Source: Thermoplasmata archaeon (GTDB lineage Archaea; Thermoplasmatota; Thermoplasmata; Thermoplasmatales; Thermoplasmataceae). Taken from it: a stretch of DNA of 5,464 nucleotides. A program made the translations under genes and the position numbers. The stretch spans positions 1 through 5,464 of the forward strand of contig JAJZKS010000138.1 in NCBI GenBank assembly GCA_021850835.1, in the 5' to 3' direction. The notes beneath the pieces are model-generated. The model did no database searches, had not been told where the DNA came from, and worked only from the letters and a program-made list of their open reading frames with translations. Numbering within the stretch: the first letter of the stretch is position 1; each line of letters begins with the position of its first letter. Positions 1 to 5,464 of this stretch are shown one piece after another.

Positions 1-2574
1 CTTCTGGAGAAGTTTCAATTGAAGCAGTTTATTATCGGTTTTCTTAATGAGCTCTTCAGACTCCTCAAATTTTCCAACTTCCATGAGTGAAGTCACATAG
101 TTTTCTATCTTCTCCGGGTCAGCCCCCAAAGAAATGGCAATTGAATAATGCTGGAGGGCATCCTGGAATTTTGAAGAACCCAGGTAGGTGTCTCCAATCA
201 AAAGTTCAAGCCAGATTGTTCTGTTTTCTGTTTCCAGGTCAATAAGGAAATTAAGAATCTCATTTGACTTGCCTAAGCTCTGGTAAATGCTTATCTGCCT
301 GAAAACGTCATCCTCGTCATACTGGTTCGTGCTGAATAGAATCATAGAAGCTTCACCCGCTTTCTTGTATTCCTTGTTAACCAGAGCAAGGTCACGTCTG
401 AGCTTCACTATCCATGGATTCCGCACATGCCCTTCTGCATCGAAGGAAAGCAGGATTGTAGCCATCTCCCAGAGTTTGTTTTTGGTTAACGTCTGGTATA
501 TTTCTGAGAAGTCAAAGAAATCCAGGATATTCATACCAACAATTTCTTCAAGGTATTCCCTGAATTTCTTCTGTTCATCGGTAGCGAGCGCTATGTTTAG
601 GAGAAGTTTCAGGAAGTCTGCATTCCTTAGTCCGTCGTGTGCGCTCTCTGCATACTTTCTGGCAGTGCTGAATTCACCTTTTCTGAATTCGATCAGAGCT
701 ACGCCATACTTGTAGAACGGATCATCTTCTGAGTGCGAGGTACGGTTAAGCTGTGCCTCCGCCTTATCCAGCTTGCCCAATTTGATGTAAGCTTCTGTAA
801 GTGGGAACAGAAATCTTGCAGAATCTACGACATCATCTGAGAATCTCCCCTCATAAATCTGGGTGAGGAAATCCATAAGCCCCCTTATCTCTTTGAACTG
901 TGGGGTATATAGCATGCTTCTTATCCGGTCTGGAACAACCGGGTTCCTCGTGGAAAAATACTCATAAGAAAATATGTATGCAAGAGCCTGAGAGGTGTTT
1001 CCTGCAATTATTGAATCATCCAGAGAATCCATCCTTGGGCGCAATCCCCTCAAACGATTGGAAACTAGCTTGTAATAGGGTGTCCTGTTCTTTCTCGACC
1101 CATAAATATCATCAAGTCTTCCGAGAAAATCATCATCCCGCACATTGAAAAATATTGAATCCACAACTTCTGGGGAATCCATCAGTTCCGGATGTTCAGC
1201 AAGTTCCCTCAATGCTGACTTGTTTTCATCTTCGTATATTTCACAGGCTACATAGATAGGATGAAATTTTGTTTTGATGTTTGAATTGTCTTCGCATATA
1301 GTTACTATGGAATCATATTCTCCGCGTTTAAATAGCCAGTTCATCGCATAAGAGGTCGCTTCGTGGTTTTCAGGATCCTTCTCCATAAGGTCCCTTGCGA
1401 GGTTGAACGCCTCACTTTCTTTGTTCAGTTTTATGAGGGCCGTTAACTTGAGATTCAGGAGGCCCTTGTCATCAGGATGTTTGGCCAATGCCTGATCCAG
1501 GTCCTTAATCGCTTCATTGAATTTGGAACTGGATAATTCGCACTCTATTTTCTTGCCCAAAACATCTGGATCTGACATTGAGGCAGGATATGCCTCTATT
1601 AGCTGCTGGCACTCAGAATAGAGTTTTTGCGAAAATGCCAGATTTATGGCATTTTTAATGGAACCTATGTCTGAATTGTTTCTATTCGCAAGATGCTTGA
1701 AAATTTCATAAGACTCAACAGTCTCATTGAGTTTTAGCAACGCCTCACCCTTTAGCTTCAGGAGTTCATAATCATCAGGGAAAAGCTTGAGGCCATTCTG
1801 TACTAAGTTGACCGTAAAAGACGGCATATCATTCCGCAAAAGGAGAAGCCCAATGTTCCTCAGGTCCTGGAGCTCCGTTATCTTTTCAGGCTCAAGTTTC
1901 TGGATCTCTTCAATGAATTTCTCGCGGTTTTCCTTCTCGAAAAGTTCGATGAGCCTTATTTCTGCCCAGTCGTCTTCACCCTTTGCAAGCAGAAGTTCCA
2001 GGAAATTTTCAGCCAACTGGGCATTCTTTCCAGCCAGGAAATTACCCAATATGGCTGCCTTAGAAGTTAAATCGAGCCCCTGGGAAACCGCACCCTGGAA
2101 AAGTTCACGGTCGTATGACCCCTTTCCAGAGAGATATACGGCAGTTTCTGGATAACGGTCAAGTTCCCTTGACGCCCTATTCAGGATATCAAGGTTGTTT
2201 TCGTTAAGGGAAATTGGCCTATCCATGGCAAGTAACCCCAAGATTTCAGAATATGCATCGATGGAACTCAGTGCAGACAGTTTCATGTCCCAGAGTTTCT
2301 GTGATGTTGTGATGAATGAAAGGACCCGGTCCAGACCTATCTGGAATACTTCGTGGTCTGCTGCCTTCAGGTTTTCAAATATGGTTTCCACCTCAAGGAA
2401 GGCATCATCTTCAGGAGAGAGGTGTCCTGAACCCCAAGATTCTTCCAGCTCTTCAAGGCTATCCAAGAATTCCTTCTGGGCAGCTTCTCTGGGTTCTCCA
2501 GCTGAGGCAATCATGCCTTCGGCAGCCTGTCTCAGTCTCTTGACGGCTTTCTTGATTGTAGTGGCTTCCGCCAT
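1..2574 (-). CDS. Large TPR-repeat protein of unknown function, 3'-truncated by window edge
   Basis: An uninterrupted frame of 858 codons runs to the left edge with no stop; I checked every codon. An in-frame TAG at 2593-2595 limits the start to the ATG at 2574 or a poor TTG at 2592. The protein begins MAEATTIKKAVKRLRQAAEG and has no signal peptide or membrane segment, so it should be cytoplasmic. It is rich in Glu, Asp, Leu and Lys and largely alpha-helical. TPR-like units are clearest in three areas. At about 229-435, Pro residues recur at 229, 266, 330, 367 and 401, with the last two steps 37 and 34 residues. At about 583-645 there is AYIKLGKLDKAEAQL. At about 788-858 there is a near-textbook unit, LLIGDTYLGSSKFQDALQHY. 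Residues 476-578 do not fit the repeat and hold Arg-rich stretches. TPR solenoids bind other proteins; the partner is unknown. It lies 56 bp behind flaJ in the same direction with a probable own promoter, so an archaellum link is only inferred from position. Confidence 0.85.
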   Translation of the reverse strand, partial: MAEATTIKKAVKRLRQAAEGMIASAGEPREAAQKEFLDSLEELEESWGSGHLSPEDDAFLEVETIFENLKAADHEVFQIGLDRVLSFITTSQKLWDMKLSALSSIDAYSEILGLLAMDRPISLNENNLDILNRASRELDRYPETAVYLSGKGSYDRELFQGAVSQGLDLTSKAAILGNFLAGKNAQLAENFLELLLAKGEDDWAEIRLIELFEKENREKFIEEIQKLEPEKITELQDLRNIGLLLLRNDMPSFTVNLVQNGLKLFPDDYELLKLKGEALLKLNETVESYEIFKHLANRNNSDIGSIKNAINLAFSQKLYSECQQLIEAYPASMSDPDVLGKKIECELSSSKFNEAIKDLDQALAKHPDDKGLLNLKLTALIKLNKESEAFNLARDLMEKDPENHEATSYAMNWLFKRGEYDSIVTICEDNSNIKTKFHPIYVACEIYEDENKSALRELAEHPELMDSPEVVDSIFFNVRDDDFLGRLDDIYGSRKNRTPYYKLVSNRLRGLRPRMDSLDDSIIAGNTSQALAYIFSYEYFSTRNPVVPDRIRSMLYTPQFKEIRGLMDFLTQIYEGRFSDDVVDSARFLFPLTEAYIKLGKLDKAEAQLNRTSHSEDDPFYKYGVALIEFRKGEFSTARKYAESAHDGLRNADFLKLLLNIALATDEQKKFREYLEEIVGMNILDFFDFSEIYQTLTKNKLWEMATILLSFDAEGHVRNPWIVKLRRDLALVNKEYKKAGEASMILFSTNQYDEDDVFRQISIYQSLGKSNEILNFLIDLETENRTIWLELLIGDTYLGSSKFQDALQHYSIAISLGADPEKIENYVTSLMEVGKFEESEELIKKTDNKLLQLKLLQK

Positions 2575-2595
2575 CTCTGCTCTAGAGTGCAACTA

Positions 2596-2610
2596 ATATA
2601 TTATTATTAT
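2596..2610 (-). promoter_or_regulatory. Putative archaeal TATA box for the TPR gene (leaderless transcript)
   Basis: Within the 56-bp gap the minus strand has the pure A/T run ATAATAATAATATAT, spanning 22 to 36 bases upstream of the ATG at 2574. The segment ATAATATA (2604-2597) is centred about 26-27 bases before the ATG, the distance an archaeal TATA box keeps from the transcription start. Initiation would then fall at or next to the ATG. There is no Shine-Dalgarno with proper spacing before that ATG (AGAGCAGAG only), which agrees with a leaderless mRNA. The purine-rich CGAGA just upstream could serve as a BRE, but the match is loose. No T-rich terminator lies between the flaJ stop and this element, so read-through from flaJ is also possible. 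Confidence 0.55.
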
Positions 2611-2630
2611 CTCGTATTAATTCGGAAATA

Positions 2631-4286
2631 TCACAGGGAGCCGCCCAATATTAGGCTTACAACCTGTAGTGTTCCATACATGACAGCAGTCACTATCCAG
2701 GTCATGATGACAAAATGATGCAGTCCATGTACGACTTTTCCACCGTCTGCTATTTTAAGTGCAGTCCCTGCTATGAACGAGTGTATGAGCAGTATTGCAA
2801 CAATGAAAGCCTCTATGGTGAAGATTGAGGACTGAGGCTGGGATACGAATATACCAAAGGAGTTCAGGGATGACACGTTGAAAGTGGAGAAAACCTGGTT
2901 TATGATCTGCAGCACTCCAAAGGCAATTGCAAGGGAAAATGCAAGTCCACCAGTTATGCCATAGAGGACACCAACGTAACTTGTAACGGATGCGTGTCTC
3001 CTCTTTCTCAGCCTTATGACCCTATCGAAATTGTCTGCAACGACAGAGCCTGCCTTGTCGGCATTTGCCCCAAGTTCAACACTTTCAACAAAACTCTCTG
3101 AGAACACTTCTATTAGGTGAGATCCTGTATCTGCACTGAAGTTCTTCCAAGAGGAGAGGTTATTGATCCTGTATGCAAGCCTTCTGTAAAGTGCCCTAAT
3201 ATCCGCTGTCAGTGTACCAAAGTCATGCAGTACAATAGCCTTCAGGGCCTCTATTATCATGTTTCCCCTAGCTGCTGCTGAACCTGCAAGCGACCTGATG
3301 AAACTTCCAAACATCTCGTCCTTCTTTGCAACCATCTTTTCAGCTTTTGAACCTAAATAACCTGGAACAAAGAGCGGAGTTATGACTATGGATATTATGA
3401 AGTAAAAAGGGAGCCTGGCCTGAAGATTTATCAATATGGAGATTACAAGAAGGGCAACAGACGTGGCGCTTCCAATAATAAGGTACTTTCGTATCTTGAT
3501 CTGCAGGGGCGTCTTAATCCCGGTGTCATGCCATATAGGGTCATTTGGAAGCACTACCTTAATCCCGTAAACAAGCATTGCTTCCCCAAGCACTATGGTA
3601 AGCAGGCTCAGTGACAGGACCTGGATAATATTTATGTTGATTAGTATGGGCATTATCATTACAAATGTTATGAGAAATGCGAAAGACAGCAGCATGGAAA
3701 CATACAGGTCCTTGTAAAGGTCAAATGTATACAGCGCAGAAATATAGGTAGTTTCAAAATTGCTCATCACGGTCTCGGCTTCGTTGTTCACAAATTCCTC
3801 AAAATCCTGTCCGCTGTTGATGGCATGGCCAAACCTTGCGAGGAAATCCTCAAAAATTTCACTTGGAGATCTGGATGAGAGAAACATTGCAGCTTCGGAA
3901 AGGCCCCTTCTCCAGTTCTTGACCAGATTTACCAATTTGGCGATTTCATCCTTGATCCTGCCTAGTTTTTCCTTCTCCGAAAGGAGCTCCAGCATGTCGA
4001 TCCTGTTTGCCGCACTTACTGAGAGGGTTGCAAAAGCAGTTATGAAATAGGGTATGTTTGAATTGATGTCTGTCTTGGCCACATCCCGTTCAAGCACCGG
4101 CCGCAGAATAATGAAAAGAACCAATACTGCCCCGACAGCTGCGGCCCCTGCAAGGTATAGAATTCCGGTAAGGTTGTAAAGAATTATCCCCACAACAACC
4201 AGGACAAGAGAAATGCCCATGATTGCCAGGTCTCTTTTCTTGAATTCTATCTTAGAAACTGTCCCAAGCAATCTGAATTCTGCCAT
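2631..4286 (-). CDS. flaJ: Archaellum membrane platform protein FlaJ (ArlJ), T2SSF family
   Basis: Polytopic inner-membrane platform that couples FlaI ATP hydrolysis to archaellum assembly and rotation (family knowledge). The 551-residue protein is of normal family length. By eye it has about nine membrane helices: near 21-39, 41-63, 195-218, 222-246, 267-288, 293-312, 436-462, 487-512 and 522-548. Two large cytoplasmic T2SSF-type helical domains lie between them. The first spans about 75-190 and includes a charged stretch around KNWRRGLSEA. The second spans about 320-432, has the LAGSAAARGNMIIEAL pattern, and ends in the basic RLRKRR (425-430) just before a helix. I prefer the ATG at 4286 because GGTGA sits 5 bp upstream. 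A GTG at 4295 would add three residues and overlap the flaI stop, but has no ribosome site. The gene follows flaI by 5 bp and is surely in the same transcript. FlaJ is usually the last core gene of such operons. A pilus TadC-like homologue is the alternative. Confidence 0.9.
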   Translation of the reverse strand: MAEFRLLGTVSKIEFKKRDLAIMGISLVLVVVGIILYNLTGILYLAGAAAVGAVLVLFIILRPVLERDVAKTDINSNIPYFITAFATLSVSAANRIDMLELLSEKEKLGRIKDEIAKLVNLVKNWRRGLSEAAMFLSSRSPSEIFEDFLARFGHAINSGQDFEEFVNNEAETVMSNFETTYISALYTFDLYKDLYVSMLLSFAFLITFVMIMPILININIIQVLSLSLLTIVLGEAMLVYGIKVVLPNDPIWHDTGIKTPLQIKIRKYLIIGSATSVALLVISILINLQARLPFYFIISIVITPLFVPGYLGSKAEKMVAKKDEMFGSFIRSLAGSAAARGNMIIEALKAIVLHDFGTLTADIRALYRRLAYRINNLSSWKNFSADTGSHLIEVFSESFVESVELGANADKAGSVVADNFDRVIRLRKRRHASVTSYVGVLYGITGGLAFSLAIAFGVLQIINQVFSTFNVSSLNSFGIFVSQPQSSIFTIEAFIVAILLIHSFIAGTALKIADGGKVVHGLHHFVIMTWIVTAVMYGTLQVVSLILGGSL

Positions 4287-4289
4287 AGA

Positions 4290-4296
4290 CCTCACC
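4290..4296 (-). promoter_or_regulatory. Shine-Dalgarno of flaJ overlapping the flaI stop codon
   Basis: The minus strand reads GGTGAGG here, and GGTGA (4292-4296) is a perfect match to the archaeal 16S 3' end (UCACC). Five bases separate it from the ATG at 4286. The TGA inside GGTGA is the flaI stop codon, so a ribosome ending flaI is already at the flaJ start site. This supports translational coupling and decides the flaJ start in favour of the ATG over the GTG at 4295. Confidence 0.75.
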
Positions 4297-5464
4297 CATA
4301 AACCGGTATTGATTCTGCACCCTTGGTGTAGAACGACTTGATGAGCTCAAAGACCTTGTAATATGACATTATGTTGTTCTTGAGCATCCATTCTATGATC
4401 CTAGCACGCTTGAAAAGCTCGTCGTAAATTGCTTTCGGGTCTGTCATTCCAGCGGTCTGGGCTATTCTCTTTTCCAAGATGTAACTGTTGTTGAGACCTC
4501 TGAATACGTGCTTATCGTTGGTCGCGTCCCACTGGAAAACCTGTTTTGTCGATACCCCACCAAGCTCCTCAAAGTATCCTTCAATCTCATTTATGCTGGT
4601 TGTCCTCCTTAAGAATTTCCCGTTGACATAAACAGCCTGTTGTATCAGGGCAATATTCAGGTTATCCATGAAAGTGACTGGTATGTTGATTGGGGTTCCT
4701 GTGAACCTTTGAATCATTTTCTTCACGGAAGCCGCATGGAATGTTGAAATGACAGGGTGCCCAGTCTGCATTGCCTGGAAAGCCATGGATCCTTCGGCAC
4801 CTCGAATTTCTCCCACGATGATGTAATTCGGCCTTGATCTCAATGCCGTCTTTAACAGATCGAACAGGGTGACCCTGCTCTCCTCGGCTCCTCTTTCCCT
4901 TGTTACAAGCTGCTGCCAGGCTTCCTGTGGGGCTCTCACTTCAGGGGTATCTTCGGCACTGAATATCTTGGATTCAGGCCTTATGAAGGGGACCATCGCG
5001 TTAACAACTGTAGTCTTACCGCTGGCTGTTTCACCGCATACGAATACACTTTGGCCATACTCCAAAGCTAACCAGAGGTAGGCAGCTTCCTCAGCGGAGA
5101 GTGTGTTAAACCTTACCAGCTGAACAATACTAATGGGAATATCTGCAAATTTCCTGATGGTAAAGCTCGGCCCACGCGTTGAAACATCACTGCTGTACAC
5201 AATTGAGAGCCTGGAGCCGTCTGGAAGTGTGGCATCAACTATTGGTGTCTTGTCTGAAACGGGCCTTCCAACGCGTTCGCTTAGCCTCTTGCTGTATATT
5301 GAGAGGCGATCATTGTCCCCAAAGCTAACTCTAGTTTTAAGGGAACCGAATATCTTATGCACAATGAAAATGTCATTTGCACCAATCCCACTGATATCTT
5401 CGATGTTAGAATCCCGGATAAGTGGCTCAATGGGGCCAAGTCCTATGGCAGAATTCAGATTGCT
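4292..5464 (-). CDS. flaI: Archaellum motor/assembly ATPase FlaI (ArlI), 5'-truncated by window edge
   Basis: Hexameric ATPase of the type II/IV secretion superfamily. In the family it acts at the cytoplasmic face of FlaJ and powers archaellum assembly and rotation. Of the 390 visible residues, the N-terminal part has GLGPIEPLIRD and IEDISG (8-26), the family's N-terminal domain signature, then DGSR (82-85) and FTIRKF (101-106). The ATPase core follows: Walker A GETASGKTT (144-152), Asp box SAEDTPE (169-175), Walker B IIVGEIRG (215-222, catalytic Glu 219) and His box GHPVISTFHA (235-244). The C-terminal NNSYILE (325-331) is more typical of FlaI than of PilT/GspE/TadA. The frame stays open to the right edge and the family signature lies upstream of the GTG at 5362, so that GTG is an internal Val; comparison with family length suggests roughly 120-160 residues are missing. 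The TGA stop overlaps the flaJ Shine-Dalgarno. A related archaeal pilus ATPase is the main alternative. Confidence 0.9.
   Translation of the reverse strand, partial: SNLNSAIGLGPIEPLIRDSNIEDISGIGANDIFIVHKIFGSLKTRVSFGDNDRLSIYSKRLSERVGRPVSDKTPIVDATLPDGSRLSIVYSSDVSTRGPSFTIRKFADIPISIVQLVRFNTLSAEEAAYLWLALEYGQSVFVCGETASGKTTVVNAMVPFIRPESKIFSAEDTPEVRAPQEAWQQLVTRERGAEESRVTLFDLLKTALRSRPNYIIVGEIRGAEGSMAFQAMQTGHPVISTFHAASVKKMIQRFTGTPINIPVTFMDNLNIALIQQAVYVNGKFLRRTTSINEIEGYFEELGGVSTKQVFQWDATNDKHVFRGLNNSYILEKRIAQTAGMTDPKAIYDELFKRARIIEWMLKNNIMSYYKVFELIKSFYTKGAESIPVYG

Noticed and set aside
287..715. Plus-strand 142-residue open frame
   Set aside because: It lies wholly inside the minus-strand TPR gene, is rich in Ser/Phe/Arg as antisense shadows of Glu/Lys/Leu-rich helices are, and has no recognisable domain or ribosome site.
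900..1148. Plus-strand 82-residue open frame with several Cys and His
   Set aside because: The Cys/His spacing matches no zinc motif, and it is antisense to the TPR gene.
2590..2592. TTG as the start of the TPR gene
   Set aside because: It is a rare start codon and sits too close to the TATA-like element for a leaderless or led transcript.
1787..2596. Plus-strand open frames (1787-2155, 2195-2596, 2316-2543)
   Set aside because: They are antisense to the continuous TPR reading frame, have Ser/Phe-rich low-complexity products, and one overlaps another in a different frame.
2611..2632. Terminator for flaJ
   Set aside because: There is no T-run or stable hairpin on the minus strand after the flaJ stop; the region is only moderately AT-rich.
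3760..4050. Plus-strand 96-residue open frame
   Set aside because: It is a shadow of the first cytoplasmic domain of flaJ.
4287..4295. GTG at 4295 as the flaJ start, overlapping the flaI stop
   Set aside because: It has no Shine-Dalgarno, whereas the ATG at 4286 has GGTGA at ideal spacing.
4869..5081. Plus-strand 70-residue open frame
   Set aside because: It is antisense to the conserved Walker A and Asp-box region of flaI.

Overview
The window carries three protein genes, all on the minus strand and read from right to left. They are the 3' part of an archaellum-type secretion ATPase gene (flaI/arlI, cut by the right edge), a complete gene for its polytopic membrane platform protein (flaJ/arlJ), and most of a very large tetratricopeptide-repeat (TPR) protein gene cut by the left edge. 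Almost every base is coding. The only real intergenic gap is 56 bp, between flaJ and the TPR gene. I see no RNA gene, mobile element, CRISPR array or terminator.

The organism is an archaeon. The ATPase has the FlaI-type N-terminal and C-terminal sequence signatures as well as the general secretion-ATPase core, and FlaJ-like proteins with two T2SSF cytoplasmic domains and about nine membrane helices are archaeal. Moderate GC (mid-40s percent by eye), heavy AGA/AGG and ATA use, a GGTGA Shine-Dalgarno inside the operon, and a TATA-like box placed so that the next gene would be leaderless all fit Euryarchaeota of the Thermoplasmata type. The lineage is an inference, not a demonstrated identity.

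Layout, in transcription order. Right edge to 4292: FlaI, 390 visible residues, missing only the far N-terminus. 4286 to 2631: FlaJ, which starts 5 bp after the flaI stop with a Shine-Dalgarno overlapping that stop, so the two are translationally coupled. 2630 to 2575: intergenic, with an AT-rich promoter-like element. 2574 to 1: an uninterrupted 858-codon reading frame with no stop, encoding a soluble helical-repeat protein.

FlaI hydrolyses ATP in the cytoplasm and works on the membrane-embedded FlaJ to assemble the archaellum filament and drive its rotation. In canonical clusters flaH precedes flaI, so it may lie just beyond the right edge. The TPR protein is not one of the named Fla/Arl components. 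Its position directly behind flaJ, in the same orientation but with its own apparent promoter, makes an archaellum-associated scaffold or regulator possible but unproven. It is the most interesting object in the window.
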